From an uncultured Alphaproteobacteria bacterium (lineage in GTDB: Bacteria; Pseudomonadota; Alphaproteobacteria; Geminicoccales; Geminicoccaceae), in contig CALBAK010000028.1 of the NCBI GenBank assembly GCA_937926445.1, forward strand, positions 62,001 to 126,000: a stretch of 64,000 bases of DNA. Reading direction: 5' to 3'. Position numbers and translations under genes: made by a program. The notes beneath the pieces are model-generated. The model had not been told where the DNA came from. It saw only the letters and a program-made list of their open reading frames with translations, and did not search any database. Numbering within the stretch: position 1 is the first letter of the stretch; each line of letters opens with the position of its first letter. This document shows positions 46,780-58,740 of the stretch, piece by piece.

Positions 46780-46879
46780 TTACCCACAACCTGTTGACGA
46801 GTTCGGGGATAACCGGCGCAACGCGGTCTTGCGGCATAACGTCCCCGCGTGCTTGAGATTACAGTCGAGCTGGGGATAA
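46780..46879. other. Cluster of DnaA-box-like 9-mers upstream of acs
   Basis: Three 9-mers resemble the DnaA box TTATCCACA: TTACCCACA (46780-46788, plus, one mismatch), TTATCCCCG (46804-46812, minus, two mismatches) and TTATCCCCA (46871-46879, minus, one mismatch). An imperfect GGGGCCC inverted repeat lies at 46894-46922 next to the acs ribosome-binding site. The stretch is not AT-rich and no replication gene is nearby, so a full origin is unlikely. Confidence 0.35.
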
Positions 46880-46934
46880 CCCCCGCGTAGGGATGGGGCC
46901 CGGAGCCTCCGCGGGGCCCATCGGGGAGGGATCG

Positions 46935-48878
<1,944 letters not shown>

Positions 48879-48901
48879 CGATCGGGTCCGGGCGCCCGGC
48901 C

Positions 48902-48919
48902 CCGGTCCGTCAGGACCGG
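48902..48919. terminator. Hairpin between acs and the converging methyltransferase gene
   Basis: CCGGTCC (48902-48908), loop GTCA, GGACCGG (48913-48919): a perfect seven-pair stem 23 bases past the acs stop that covers the stop codon of the converging gene. There is no T-run, so terminator function is inferred from position. Confidence 0.45.
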
Positions 48920-49422
48920 CGGTCGGACCGAAGGCCGAGCGCCCGTTCCTCGACCCCGATCCGAAGCACCAGGACCGCCGTGTTCGCGAGTCTTAACACG
49001 GCCGCCCATCGAGGTTCGCCGCAGGCGAGCGCAAGGGCGGGCACCTCGAGAAGCACGATCAGATAGTTGGGATGGCGAAGCCAGCGGTACGACCCGCGGG
49101 TGACGAGCGGTGCTCCGGCCAGCGTCAGCACCCGCGTCATCCAGCGACCGCCCAAGCTTGCGATGACCCAAAGGCGCAGCGGCTGAAACGCGAGCCAAGC
49201 CAGGAACCACGGGAGGACGAGGGGTCGTTCGGCCAGAGCGGCGAGCCACAGTGCCGCCAAGAGCGCCGCGTGCAGGAGCACGATCAGCGGATAATGACGG
49301 GCGCCGTGTTCGACCGCTCCGCGCGCTCTCAAGCGCCGCTGTTTGCGGTACGACCAGCCGAGTTCGGCGAGCCGCCGCGCCGCCACGACGAGCAGCAACA
49401 GATGAACAGGACCGAGGCTCAC
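48910..49422 (-). CDS. Isoprenylcysteine carboxyl methyltransferase-family protein
   Basis: The 170-residue integral membrane protein has about four helices and the ICMT/PEMT-like SAM-binding end GSYRWLRHPNYLIVLLEVPAL. It starts at GTG 49422, overlapping the type III PKS stop (GTGA at 49419-49422). In Bacillus subtilis the equivalent pair is bpsA-bpsB, where the membrane methyltransferase O-methylates alkylpyrones made by the PKS. By analogy this protein probably methylates the PKS product at the membrane. It does not imply prenylated proteins. Confidence 0.86.
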   Translation of the reverse strand: MSLGPVHLLLLVVAARRLAELGWSYRKQRRLRARGAVEHGARHYPLIVLLHAALLAALWLAALAERPLVLPWFLAWLAFQPLRLWVIASLGGRWMTRVLTLAGAPLVTRGSYRWLRHPNYLIVLLEVPALALACGEPRWAAVLRLANTAVLVLRIGVEERALGLRSDRRS

Positions 49423-50459
49423 CGTTCGATCACTGCAAAGCCTGCCGCGAACCCCGGGCCGAGCGCGGTCAGGACCGCGCGCCGCCAGCGCGGTTCGGCG
49501 AGCGCCCGATCGAGCACGTAGAGCACCGTGGGCGCCGACATGTTGCCGAATTCGGCAAGCACCGCGCGGGCGTAGTCCAGTCCCGCGGCCGGTGGCTGTA
49601 GCGCCCCTTCGAGTGCCGCGAGAATCTTCGCCCCACCCGGGTGACAGAGCCAACGATCGACGTCCGCGGTGCCCAGCCGATGGCGAGACAGAAAGGCGGC
49701 CAGCGCCGGGCCCAGCCGGTCGCGTGCGACCTCGGACACGGAGGGAGCGAACAGAACGCCCAGACCGTCGTCCTCGATCCGCCAACCCATGACATCGAGG
49801 GTGCCCGGAAAGCGTATCTCGCCCGTGGGTCCGATCCGAGGCCCCACACCACCTGCCTCGAGAACGGCCACGGCGACGCTGTCGCCGAAGAGCGCGCAGG
49901 CGACGAGGTTGGCGAGGCTCGCATCCGACCAGCGCAGCGCCAGGGAGCAGAGCTCGACGACCAGCAGAAGCACCCGGGTTCCGGGTCGAGCGCGCGCGAG
50001 ATCGGCGGTCCGTGCGAGACCCAGAACTCCGCCCGCGCAGCCGAGACCGAAGAGCGGCGTGCGCACCACATCGTCCCGCAGGCCGATCCGTTCGGCAAGA
50101 CGAGCCTCGAGCAACGGCGTTGCGATGCCCGTCGAGCACACGGTGACGACCGCATCGATGGTGCCCGGCTCGAGGGCCGCCGCCTCCAACGCGCGCGCCG
50201 TGGCGAGCTCGAGCAGGTCGAGCGCCGTATCGAGAAAGATCGCGTTGCGCCGGCCGAAAACCATCGGCTGCAGATAAGCCTCGACCGGTAATGCGATCCG
50301 GCGTCGCTCGATGCCGCAATGGTCGAACAGCTGGAGCCTGCGGTCGAGCTCGTCGAGCCGGTCGGCGAAGAGCCGCCGAGCTCCGGCCTTCGCCGCGGCT
50401 TGGGTCAAAACGTGCGGAGGGTTGGCCAGGGTCAGAGCACGAAGCGCGACCCCGGCCAT
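49419..50459 (-). CDS. Type III polyketide synthase (chalcone/alkylpyrone synthase-like)
   Basis: The 346-residue protein has the thiolase-fold catalytic triad Cys141 (GLGCAGG), His273 (CHPGG) and Asn306 (FGNMSAPT), and a C-terminal GPGFAAG loop. Bacterial homologues extend fatty acyl-CoA starters with malonyl-CoA to give alkylpyrones or alkylresorcinols. The substrate pocket residues cannot be interpreted reliably by eye. It starts at ATG 50459, six bases after the cysteine-hydrolase gene ends, and overlaps the methyltransferase gene, forming a three-gene operon. Confidence 0.92.
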   Translation of the reverse strand: MAGVALRALTLANPPHVLTQAAAKAGARRLFADRLDELDRRLQLFDHCGIERRRIALPVEAYLQPMVFGRRNAIFLDTALDLLELATARALEAAALEPGTIDAVVTVCSTGIATPLLEARLAERIGLRDDVVRTPLFGLGCAGGVLGLARTADLARARPGTRVLLLVVELCSLALRWSDASLANLVACALFGDSVAVAVLEAGGVGPRIGPTGEIRFPGTLDVMGWRIEDDGLGVLFAPSVSEVARDRLGPALAAFLSRHRLGTADVDRWLCHPGGAKILAALEGALQPPAAGLDYARAVLAEFGNMSAPTVLYVLDRALAEPRWRRAVLTALGPGFAAGFAVIER

Positions 50460-50465
50460 GCTCTC

Positions 50466-51215
50466 TCAAAGCCCGGCGAGCTCGTTGGCGAGGATCGCCC
50501 CGCGCGAGGCCATGAAATAGAGCCCCATGTGATGGGCGGGCCATTTCGGGTGGGCCGAGGTCGCGGGCAGGCCGAGCCGCTCCGCGGTCGCCCGCGGCAG
50601 ATCGTAGGTGGCACAAGCCGGTTCGTAGACCACGATGTCGCGCAAGGTCGGCGCGAAGCCGCGGTTGCGGGCCGAAAGCAGGGTCGAGACGAAGTCCATC
50701 ACGCAGATGTCGGTACAGATGCCGACCGTGACGACCGCCTCCAGACGGTGGAGATTGATCCAATCCACCAGCTTGTTGTGCGAAAGCCCGTGCTGACCGC
50801 GAGCAGTAGCCGGTTCGATCGCACCGACGAAGCCGTTGATGCAATCCTTGCGGATCAGGACGACGTCAGGATCGCCCTCGAGCCAGGACAGCTCCGGCAC
50901 GAGATTCTCTTCGCCGGTTCCGCGAATGCAGTGCGGCGGGTAGGGAGGCTCGGGCTTGTTGGGCTCGTGCGTATCGAGGAAGGCGAGAACGGGCAGCTTC
51001 TTCGCCCGAAAGCTCCGGGCGAGGACGTCCGTGCGTTCCACCATCCGGGCGATCTGCTCGTCCGGAGCGCTCGGCGCGAGGTTGCCACAACCGACGGTGC
51101 AGAACCCGTTGACCTCGTCGACGATGACGAGCCCGGCTTCCGCAGCCAGCCGATAGGGCACGAGCTTCACCGGCATGGCCTCCCGAAGCCCGTCTAGAAG
51201 TTCGTCTGTGCTCAT
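50466..51215 (-). CDS. Isochorismatase/nicotinamidase-like cysteine hydrolase
   Basis: From ATG 51215 (MSTDELLDGLREAMP) the protein has 249 residues. The triad is recognisable: Asp in LVIVDEVNGF, Lys in IRKDCINGF and Cys in GICTDICVMDF. PNHC-type loops such as HCIRGTGE follow the usual order. These enzymes hydrolyse nicotinamide, isochorismate or carbamoyl compounds. The length and PPHCIRGT motif resemble nicotinamidases more than isochorismatases. It sits directly upstream of the type III PKS, six bases away, so a role in that pathway is possible, though NAD salvage is equally plausible. Confidence 0.8.
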   Translation of the reverse strand: MSTDELLDGLREAMPVKLVPYRLAAEAGLVIVDEVNGFCTVGCGNLAPSAPDEQIARMVERTDVLARSFRAKKLPVLAFLDTHEPNKPEPPYPPHCIRGTGEENLVPELSWLEGDPDVVLIRKDCINGFVGAIEPATARGQHGLSHNKLVDWINLHRLEAVVTVGICTDICVMDFVSTLLSARNRGFAPTLRDIVVYEPACATYDLPRATAERLGLPATSAHPKWPAHHMGLYFMASRGAILANELAGL

Positions 51216-51340
51216 TCCCGTCCCCCTGCAGATCCGACCGGATGGTTTGAAGATCGCCTCTTCCGGCAGCTCCTTCAATGCCGCGCTTGACACCGGACGG
51301 TCCCGCGCGCTCCTGCCGCGGCGAAGCGGGGAGAGTCGCC

Positions 51341-52138
51341 ATGCGGGTCGGCGTGATCGGTTGCGGCGGTCGAATGGGCCGAGCCGTCGTGCGCGAGGTT
51401 CTCGGAGCTTCGGACCTCGAACTCGCCGGCGGCATCGAGCGATCGGGCCACCCCGACGTCGGGCAGGATCTCGGGCTTCTGGCCGGCGTGGGCGCAACGG
51501 GACTGGTCGCCGGAACCGATCTCGCCGCTCTCCTCGAGCGATGCGATGCGCTGATCGAGTTCTCGACCCCCGAGGCTTCCTTGGAGCATGCGCGGTCCTG
51601 TGCCGATTGGGGGCGACCCCTCGTGGTCGGCACCACGGGCTTCTCGGCCGAGCAGGATCGCGAGCTGTCGCGGCTGGCGGAGCGCTTCCCGCTCCTGGTC
51701 GCCCCGAACATGAGCCTGGGCGTCAATCTCCTCCTCGTGCTGACCGAGCAGGTCGCGCGTGCGCTCGGCCCCGACTTCGACATCGAGATCCTCGAGATGC
51801 ACCATCGCCAGAAGGTCGACGCCCCTTCGGGCACCGCGCTCGCCCTCGGGCGTGCCGCCGCCGAGGGCCGTGGCGTCCGGTTGGACGAGACGGCCGTGCG
51901 CGTCCGGGAGGGAGTGACCGGCCCGCGCTTGCGGGGCACGATCGGCTTCGCCACGCTGCGCGGTGGCGACGTCGTCGGTGACCATTCGGTGATCTTCGCG
52001 GGCGAGGGCGAGCGGATCGTCCTCCAGCACCTCGCGGCCGACCGGCGGATCTACGCCCGCGGTGCCGTGGCGGCGGCGCGGTGGCTCGCGGGACGTCCGC
52101 CCGGACGCTACGGCATGCGCGACGTGTTGGGCTTCTGA
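51341..52138 (+). CDS. dapB: 4-hydroxy-tetrahydrodipicolinate reductase
   Basis: From ATG 51341, with GGGGAGAG upstream, the protein has 265 residues beginning MRVGVIGCGGRMGR, the dinucleotide-binding loop. An upstream ATG at 51278 would add 21 atypical residues. Other motifs are FSTPEASLEHA, VGTTGFS, PNMSLGVNLL and the catalytic EMHHRQKVDAPSGTAL. It makes tetrahydrodipicolinate for lysine and diaminopimelate. It stands alone, divergent from the cysteine hydrolase gene and convergent with the mutase genes. Confidence 0.95.
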   Translation: MRVGVIGCGGRMGRAVVREVLGASDLELAGGIERSGHPDVGQDLGLLAGVGATGLVAGTDLAALLERCDALIEFSTPEASLEHARSCADWGRPLVVGTTGFSAEQDRELSRLAERFPLLVAPNMSLGVNLLLVLTEQVARALGPDFDIEILEMHHRQKVDAPSGTALALGRAAAEGRGVRLDETAVRVREGVTGPRLRGTIGFATLRGGDVVGDHSVIFAGEGERIVLQHLAADRRIYARGAVAAARWLAGRPPGRYGMRDVLGF

Positions 52139-52160
52139 GCTCGGGCCGGGACCGTACCGC

Positions 52161-54320
52161 TCAGGCCGCGAGATCGTAGCCGAGCTCGCCCGCGAGGATC
52201 TCAAGGAGCTCGGCTGCGGCATCCGCGATCACCGTTCCCGGTGGGAAGATCGCGCGGGCGCCGGCCGCCCTGAGCGCCGGGAAGTCTTGCGGTGGAATCA
52301 CGCCGCCCACCGCCACGACGATGTCGCCCCGGCCCTCGGCCTCGAGTGCGGCCATGAGCTCCGGCACGAGCGTCAGATGTCCGGCCGCGAGCGAGCTCAC
52401 GCCGATCACGTGCACGTCGTTGTCGACGGCCTGCCGCGCGGCCTCGGCAGGTGTCTGGAACAAGGGGCCGATGTCGACGTCGAAGCCGAGGTCGGCGAAG
52501 GCCGTGGCGATCACTTTCTGACCCCGATCGTGGCCGTCTTGGCCCATCTTCGCGATCAGGATCCGGGGTCTGCGCCCTTCCAAGGCGGCGAACGCCTCGA
52601 CCATGCGGCGCACCTTCTGGACCTTCTCGGCTGTCGCCATCTCGCTCGCATACACCCCGCTCACGGCGCGAATCGGTGCCACGTGCCGACCCCAGACCTT
52701 CTCAAGGGCGGCGGTGATCTCGCCGACCGTGGCTCGCTTTCGCGCCGCCTCGATCGAAAGCTCAAGGAGGTTGCCCTCGCCCGTTTCGGCGGCCCGGGTC
52801 AGAGCGTCGAGTGTCCGGCGCAGGGCGAGCTCGTCCCGATCGGCTTTGAGCGCTCTGAGGCGCGCGAGCTGGGCCTCGCGGACCGCCCGATTGTCGATCT
52901 TCAGCACCTCGACCGGCGGCTCGTTCTCCGGCACCCACCGGTTGACACCGACGATCACCCGCCGTCCGCTGTCGATCTGTGCTTGGGTGCGGGCCGCGGC
53001 CTCCTCGATCCGCAGCTTCGGCAGACCCGCGGCGATCGCCGCCGCCATCCCGCCCATGGCCTCGATCTCGGCGATGTGGGCGAGCGCCCGCTCGGCGAGC
53101 CGGGCCGTGAGATTCTCGACATAATAGCTTCCGGCCCAAGGGTCGACGGTCCGCGTGACGCCCGTCTCGTGCTGGATCACGAGCTGCGTGTTGCGCGCGA
53201 TCCGGGCGCTGAAATCGGTCGGCAGCGCGAGCGCCTCGTCGAAGCTGTTCGTGTGTAACGACTGGGTGTGACCGTGCGTCGCCGCCAGAGCCTCGATGGT
53301 CGTGCGGGCGACGTTGTTGAACACGTCCCGTGCCGTGAGGCTCCAGCCCGAGGTCTGGCAATGTGCTCGTAGCATCAAGGAGCGAGGATCTTTGGGCCGG
53401 AACTCCTGCTGGACGAGCTTGGCCCAGAGCAGACGGCCAGCCCGCAGCTTGGCGACCTCCATGAAGAAGTTCATCCCGATCGCCCAGAAGAAGGAGAGGC
53501 GCGGCGCGAAACTGTCCACCGAAAGCCCGGCCCGCAGTCCCGTCCTGATATACTCGATGCCGTCCGCCAACGTGTAGGCCAGCTCGAGATCGGCCGGGGC
53601 CCCGGCCTCGTGCATGTGGTAGCCCGAGATACTGATGGGGTTGAATTTCGGCATGTGCTTCGCCGTCCAGGCGAAGATATCGGCGATGATCCGCATGGAC
53701 GGATCGGGCGGAAAGATATACGTATTTCGTACCATGAATTCCTTGAGAATATCGTTCTGGATCGTCCCGGAGAGCTTCTCGGGGGGGACACCCTGCTCTT
53801 CGCCGGCGACGATGAAGAGGGCGAGCACCGGCAGGACGGCCCCGTTCATCGTCATGCTGACGCTGATCCGATCGAGCGGGATGCCGTCGAACAGGATCCG
53901 CATGTCGAGGATCGAATCGATCGCCACCCCGGCCATGCCGACATCGGCCGCGACACGCGGATGATCGCTGTCGTAGCCCCGATGGGTGGCGAGGTCGAAG
54001 GCGATCGAGAGGCCACGCTGGCCCTGCGCCAGGTTGCGCTTGTAGAAAGCGTTCGATTCCTCGGCCGTGGAGAACCCGGCATATTGCCGGATCGTCCAGG
54101 GCTGCGTCGTGTACATCGTCGGATAGGGGCCGCGCAGGAAGGGCGGAAAGCCCGGCAGTCCTTCGAGAAAATCGAGACCCTCGAGGTCGACCGGCGAATA
54201 GGACGGAGAAAGCGCGATCCCTTCCGGTGTGAGATGGGCCTCGCCTTCCGCCGCCTGCGGCGGTCGGGTGCCGTCCGTCCAGAGCGGGATGTCACGGAGA
54301 TCAGGAATTCGAGACGTCAT
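52161..54320 (-). CDS. scpA: Methylmalonyl-CoA mutase, catalytic (alpha/large) subunit
   Basis: The 719-residue subunit has a TIM-barrel domain (about 40-400; [72 protein letters not shown]). Its C-terminal B12-binding domain has [20 protein letters not shown], including the histidine that ligates cobalt. It interconverts methylmalonyl-CoA and succinyl-CoA, linking propionate and odd-chain or branched-chain breakdown to the TCA cycle. Its ATG overlaps the small-subunit stop (ATGA at 54317-54320). No meaB or epimerase gene is in the window. Confidence 0.97.
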   Translation of the reverse strand: MTSRIPDLRDIPLWTDGTRPPQAAEGEAHLTPEGIALSPSYSPVDLEGLDFLEGLPGFPPFLRGPYPTMYTTQPWTIRQYAGFSTAEESNAFYKRNLAQGQRGLSIAFDLATHRGYDSDHPRVAADVGMAGVAIDSILDMRILFDGIPLDRISVSMTMNGAVLPVLALFIVAGEEQGVPPEKLSGTIQNDILKEFMVRNTYIFPPDPSMRIIADIFAWTAKHMPKFNPISISGYHMHEAGAPADLELAYTLADGIEYIRTGLRAGLSVDSFAPRLSFFWAIGMNFFMEVAKLRAGRLLWAKLVQQEFRPKDPRSLMLRAHCQTSGWSLTARDVFNNVARTTIEALAATHGHTQSLHTNSFDEALALPTDFSARIARNTQLVIQHETGVTRTVDPWAGSYYVENLTARLAERALAHIAEIEAMGGMAAAIAAGLPKLRIEEAAARTQAQIDSGRRVIVGVNRWVPENEPPVEVLKIDNRAVREAQLARLRALKADRDELALRRTLDALTRAAETGEGNLLELSIEAARKRATVGEITAALEKVWGRHVAPIRAVSGVYASEMATAEKVQKVRRMVEAFAALEGRRPRILIAKMGQDGHDRGQKVIATAFADLGFDVDIGPLFQTPAEAARQAVDNDVHVIGVSSLAAGHLTLVPELMAALEAEGRGDIVVAVGGVIPPQDFPALRAAGARAIFPPGTVIADAAAELLEILAGELGYDLAA

Positions 54321-56215
54321 TCCAGCCCTCCCGACACCGTCTTCGGCGTTCCGAGCCGCTCGTGCAGCTCCTCAAGAAACGCCAAAAGATCGAAGTCCGA
54401 CCCGATCACGCTCACCTCTCCGGGCAGAGGCTCGGCCGAACCGACGACCCAGATCCGACGTGCCCCGGCGGAGCGTAGCGCATCGACGAGCTCGGCTGTA
54501 CGCTTCGCTTCGCTCGCCCCGATGCAGGCGATCACGACCGGGCCAGCGATGCGTCGCCACGCTTCTCCTGCTTCCGTCGGCCCGCCCAGCCGGACCGAGA
54601 TCGCCTCGAAGCCTCCGGCCGCGAGCAAATTCTCGACCTGTGTCGAGAGCTCGTGGAGCTCGCTGCTCCGGCCGAGGGCAACCACGGGCACCGCGGGCCG
54701 GTGACCGTCCCGCCGTTTCGCCGCCTCCGCGCGCTCCCGTAACCCCTCGAAAGGCTCGGCGAGCCGGAACGGTCGAAGCGGTCGGAACGGTGCCGTCCCG
54801 CGCTCCCTCGGCTGCGCCACCAATACAGTGCGTGCGGCCGCGAGCGCCTCCTCGAATCCGCCCTCGGCCTCCGGCGGCGCCTTGCCCTCGAGGATCGGGA
54901 ACATGGAGACGCCGACCAGCCCGTCCCGGCCGCGCGCCACACGCGCTTCGCGCGCGCGACGGGTCGTCTCGACTTCGGCCTGGAGGCTGCCGGCCCGCAA
55001 GGCGGCCAATAGGCCGCCCGCGGCCTCGATCGCTTGCAGCTTCTTCCAAGCCGCTTCGGCGAGCGAGCGGGTCAAGTGCGCGACATACCAGGCACCGGCA
55101 GCGGGGTCGCGCACGCGCCCCACCCCGGCCTCCTCGCGAAGGACGAGCTGCACGTTGCGGGCGATCCGTCGGGCGAGCGGGCTGGCCGGCCCGAGCGTCC
55201 GGTCGAACGGTTGCACCGTGACCGCATCGGCCCCCCCGGCGACCGCGGCCAGCGCCGCCACGGTCGTGCGCAGGATGTTCACCCAGGGATCCAGCCGCGA
55301 CAACATCCGCGAACCCGTTTCGGCCCGGATCCGGACTTTTTCGCTCCGGTCGCCCAGGCCGGCGGCTTCGAGGATCCGCTCGAAGGCGAGGCGAGCCGCG
55401 CGCAGCTTGGCGAGCGAGAGGAAGAGGTCGGCGTCGACCGCGAAAACGAGCTCGAGCCGCCGGAGGATCGTGTCGAGAGCGATGCCGGCGCCCTCGGCCC
55501 GCTGGAGCCAAAGGGTCGCCGAGGCGAGCACCGCGGCGATCTCCAGTGCCTCGCTCGCACCCGCCTCGTACCAGGACCGACCGTCCGCGAGAATGTACAA
55601 GACAGGGCTGCGCCCGAGCGCTGCCACACAGGCATCGAGTAAGGTCGACGGATCGGCCGAAGCACCCGTCAGGGCTGCGTCCACCGGGTCCGCCAGGACG
55701 CGCCAGTCGGCGGCAACGAGCTCGCGTCGGTACCCTCGCAACGCCTCGAGATCGAACAGCCGCTCCAGCGCCCATTCTCCCGCCTCGAAGCGGACGGTAC
55801 AGCCTCCACTCGGAAGCGCGGTAACGAGCTTCTCGAGGGCAGCCCGATCGTAAGCCAGCACCCCGTCGGGCCGCTCGCCTCCGCGGCCGATCGCCCGATC
55901 GAGGTGAAACACAACGGCATCGGCGCCCGAGTCCAGGTCTTCCCGCGCCTCCGCGCCGGCCCGGTTTGGATCCGGATGGCGGTGCGGCTGCACGATTTCC
56001 CAAACACGCGGCCAACCTCCGCCCGGGCTACGGTCGGCTCCGGCATTGCCGAGCAGTGGTGCATAGAGTGGCTCGATCGGCACGCCGTCGTCGGTGCACC
56101 CGACCAGCCCCTCGACGCCCGCGGCACCGGCCGTTCGAGCCGCCAGTGCCCGCCACTCGTCGGGATTCGGGGCCGGAAAGCTCCCGGCCAGGATACGCCG
56201 CCCGCTCGTCTCCAT
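54317..56215 (-). CDS. mutA: Methylmalonyl-CoA mutase, small (beta) subunit
   Basis: The natural start is ATG 56215 behind GAAGGAG, giving 632 residues. It shares the barrel architecture of the large subunit ([59 protein letters not shown]). In its C-terminal cobalamin-like fold the DxHxxG motif is missing, the normal state of the non-catalytic beta chain. It stabilises the heterodimer. It is more divergent and has a more variable Arg/Glu-rich linker (about 470-530) than the large subunit. Confidence 0.92.
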   Translation of the reverse strand: METSGRRILAGSFPAPNPDEWRALAARTAGAAGVEGLVGCTDDGVPIEPLYAPLLGNAGADRSPGGGWPRVWEIVQPHRHPDPNRAGAEAREDLDSGADAVVFHLDRAIGRGGERPDGVLAYDRAALEKLVTALPSGGCTVRFEAGEWALERLFDLEALRGYRRELVAADWRVLADPVDAALTGASADPSTLLDACVAALGRSPVLYILADGRSWYEAGASEALEIAAVLASATLWLQRAEGAGIALDTILRRLELVFAVDADLFLSLAKLRAARLAFERILEAAGLGDRSEKVRIRAETGSRMLSRLDPWVNILRTTVAALAAVAGGADAVTVQPFDRTLGPASPLARRIARNVQLVLREEAGVGRVRDPAAGAWYVAHLTRSLAEAAWKKLQAIEAAGGLLAALRAGSLQAEVETTRRAREARVARGRDGLVGVSMFPILEGKAPPEAEGGFEEALAAARTVLVAQPRERGTAPFRPLRPFRLAEPFEGLRERAEAAKRRDGHRPAVPVVALGRSSELHELSTQVENLLAAGGFEAISVRLGGPTEAGEAWRRIAGPVVIACIGASEAKRTAELVDALRSAGARRIWVVGSAEPLPGEVSVIGSDFDLLAFLEELHERLGTPKTVSGGLE

Positions 56216-56454
56216 TCGGCTCCTTCCGCGCAGGGCCAACCTGCCCGCCACTCTCGGCCATTCCCCGAACGGGCGCCAGTGTCCGCCGGGTCGCAAGCGG
56301 GCCAGCCTCGCGCTCCATCAACCCAGGGACGTTCCGATGCCGCGTTTTGCTACTTCCGCGAGTGACGAGAGATGAGGTATGAGTGACGACGGGAGTGGGG
56401 CTCTCTATCCGAGGTTGGGCAGGACGTCCCCCGAGCGCGGAAAGGACGGTGGCG

Positions 56455-58713
56455 ATGGCGGCAGTGGAGTCCGCGGGCTTGACGAACACGTCGATGATCT
56501 CGACGGAACCGGGTGGACTCGACCTCAAGGATCTCGTGGCGATCCTTCGCCGCCGGCGCGGCGTGATCATGGGAACGGTCCTCGTCATCACGGCGCTGGC
56601 CGTTCTCGTGGGTCTGCAAATCACGCCGAAATACACGGCCAAAGCGCTGGTCATGATCGATCCACGCCAGGCCAAGGTCGTCGACGTTCAAGCCGTTCTC
56701 CAAGGCCTCGGGACCGATGCACCGACCGTCGAGACGCAGGTCCGGGTACTGAAATCTCGCAATCATATTGAAAAGGTCATGGAAAATCTCGGTCTTTTCT
56801 CTGATCCAGAATTCAATCCGCAACTCTCTGATAGGGGTGGTAACTCGCCGATCCCGCTCGGTACCCTCGGAGAGGTTCTCGCCACCTGGCTCCCGGACGA
56901 ATGGTTGATCGCAACCGGCCTCGCCGAGGAGCCGCGACCGGAAGGCTCTCCGGTCCAGGTCGAGCTCGCTCGCCAGGCCGCGATCGAGCGGTTCGATGGC
57001 CGCTTCAAGGTCACCCAGGAAGGTCGGTCCTACGTGATCGGCGTCAGCTTCACCTCGACCGATCCGAAGAAAGCCGCACTCGTGGCCAATCGAGCGGCCG
57101 AGCTCTACGTCGAGGGTCAGCGTCGACTGAAGCTCGACGCCACGGTCCGAGCATCGGACTTCCTCGGCAGCCGTCTCGACGCGTTGAAGGCCGATGTACA
57201 GCGTGCCGAAGCGGCCGTCGCCGAGTTCCGAAAAGCCAACAAGCTCGTCGACGCCAAGGGTGCCTCCCTCAAAGAGTCGCAACTAGCCGATCTCTCGAGA
57301 GAGTTGATCACCGCGCGTGCCGCCCTCGCCGAGACGCAGGCGAAACTCCGGCTCGTTCGCGAGCTCAGGGACCGGGGAGAGGAACTCGCTTCGGTCGCCG
57401 ACGTTCTGCATTCCCCGGTGATCGTCGACCTCCGCCGCCAGGAGGCACAGCTCCTGCGCGAAGAGTCCGAACTCAAGACGTTCTACGGTGAACGTCACCC
57501 CAAGATGTTGAACCTGATCAATGAGAAGGCGAACCTCCAGAACAAGGTTCGCACAGAGGTCGATCGCATCATCAAGAATCTCGAGAACGACGTAAAGGTG
57601 GCGGCATCGCGCGTAGCATCGCTCGAGCGGGAGACGGCGGCACTCGGGGCCCAGACCGCCGAGCAGCGCGAGCTCCTGGTCCAACTCCGTCAGCTCGAGC
57701 GCGAGGCCGAGGCGAGCCGGCAACTGTACGAGAACTTTCTCCAGCGTTTCAAAGAGACCAACGAGCAGCAAGGCATCGTCGAGTCGGACGCTCGGCTGAT
57801 TTCGGTCGCGGCGCCACCAGAGAAGCCGAGCTCGCCCGGCCCGATGCTCTTCGGCGCGGTCGGCTTCACGGGGTCCTTGATGCTCGGCACGCTCTTGGCG
57901 CTGCTCCTCGAGCGGCTCGACAGCGGCCTGCGGACCGGGCGCCAGATCGAAGAAGCCCTCGGTATTCCGGCACTCGGCCTCGTACCCCGCCTGGATCGTC
58001 TCAAGCGACGACAGCATCCGCACCAGTATCTCTTGGCCAAGCCACTTTCAGCCTACGCAGAAAGCGTACGCGCGATCTTCACGTCGCTTCGGCTCTCGAA
58101 CGTCGACGATCCGCCCAAGGTCGTCCTCGTGACTTCCTCGCTACCCCAGGAAGGCAAGACTACCCTCGCTTTGTCGCTGGCCACTTTCGCGGCACGATCC
58201 AGTCAGAGAGTGCTGCTGCTCGATCTCGACTTGCGTCATCCGAGCATTCACCGCGATCTCGACCTTCGCCCCGAGGTGGGGTTCGTGGAGCTGATGGCCG
58301 GGGAGGCGACGCTCGAGGACGTGATCGTCCACGACGAGGAAACGGGAATCGACCTTCTGCCGGTCAAGAAGCAGACAGCCAATCCTACCGACATCCTCGG
58401 CAGTCAAAAGATGCGAGCCCTCGTCGCCGAGCTGCGAGCCTCTTACGACTTCGTCGTCATCGACTCGGCACCCCTTTTGGGTGTCACGGACAGCAAGATC
58501 GCTTCGTTGCTGGCTGACAAAGTATTGTTCGTGGCCCAGTGGGAGAAAACCAACGTAGATACCGCCCGCAACGGCCTCATGCACCTTCTGGAGGTCAAGG
58601 CGCCGATCGCCGGGGCGGTCTTGACCCAGGTCGACATCAAGAGACACGCAATGTACGGCTACGGAGACGTCGGCCAGTACTACGGCAAATATCAGCGCTA
58701 CTACGTCAACTGA
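56455..58713 (+). CDS. Wzc-like polysaccharide co-polymerase / BY-type tyrosine kinase
   Basis: From ATG 56455 the protein has 752 residues; GTG 56383 would add 24 atypical ones. An N-terminal Wzz domain with a helix (about 38-58) is followed by long coiled coils (about 230-430), a second helix (about 458-480) and a cytoplasmic kinase domain: Walker A SSLPQEGKTTLALSLA, A' VLLLDLDLRHPS, B FVVIDSAPLLGV. The last 19 residues hold seven tyrosines (YGYGDVGQYYGKYQRYYVN), the autophosphorylation cluster. Such proteins control chain length and export of capsule or exopolysaccharide. No export, polymerase or glycosyltransferase gene is adjacent, so here it is an orphan. Confidence 0.93.
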   Translation: MAAVESAGLTNTSMISTEPGGLDLKDLVAILRRRRGVIMGTVLVITALAVLVGLQITPKYTAKALVMIDPRQAKVVDVQAVLQGLGTDAPTVETQVRVLKSRNHIEKVMENLGLFSDPEFNPQLSDRGGNSPIPLGTLGEVLATWLPDEWLIATGLAEEPRPEGSPVQVELARQAAIERFDGRFKVTQEGRSYVIGVSFTSTDPKKAALVANRAAELYVEGQRRLKLDATVRASDFLGSRLDALKADVQRAEAAVAEFRKANKLVDAKGASLKESQLADLSRELITARAALAETQAKLRLVRELRDRGEELASVADVLHSPVIVDLRRQEAQLLREESELKTFYGERHPKMLNLINEKANLQNKVRTEVDRIIKNLENDVKVAASRVASLERETAALGAQTAEQRELLVQLRQLEREAEASRQLYENFLQRFKETNEQQGIVESDARLISVAAPPEKPSSPGPMLFGAVGFTGSLMLGTLLALLLERLDSGLRTGRQIEEALGIPALGLVPRLDRLKRRQHPHQYLLAKPLSAYAESVRAIFTSLRLSNVDDPPKVVLVTSSLPQEGKTTLALSLATFAARSSQRVLLLDLDLRHPSIHRDLDLRPEVGFVELMAGEATLEDVIVHDEETGIDLLPVKKQTANPTDILGSQKMRALVAELRASYDFVVIDSAPLLGVTDSKIASLLADKVLFVAQWEKTNVDTARNGLMHLLEVKAPIAGAVLTQVDIKRHAMYGYGDVGQYYGKYQRYYVN

Positions 58714-58719
58714 GCTCGG

Positions 58720-58740
58720 TTCTTCTACTTCAGAGAAGAA
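58720..58740. terminator. Inverted repeat between the tyrosine kinase and SRAP genes
   Basis: TTCTTCT (58720-58726) and AGAAGAA (58734-58740) form a perfect seven-pair stem with a seven-base loop between two convergent genes, spanning the SRAP stop. It is AU-rich and lacks a T-run, so only weak terminator evidence. Confidence 0.35.
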
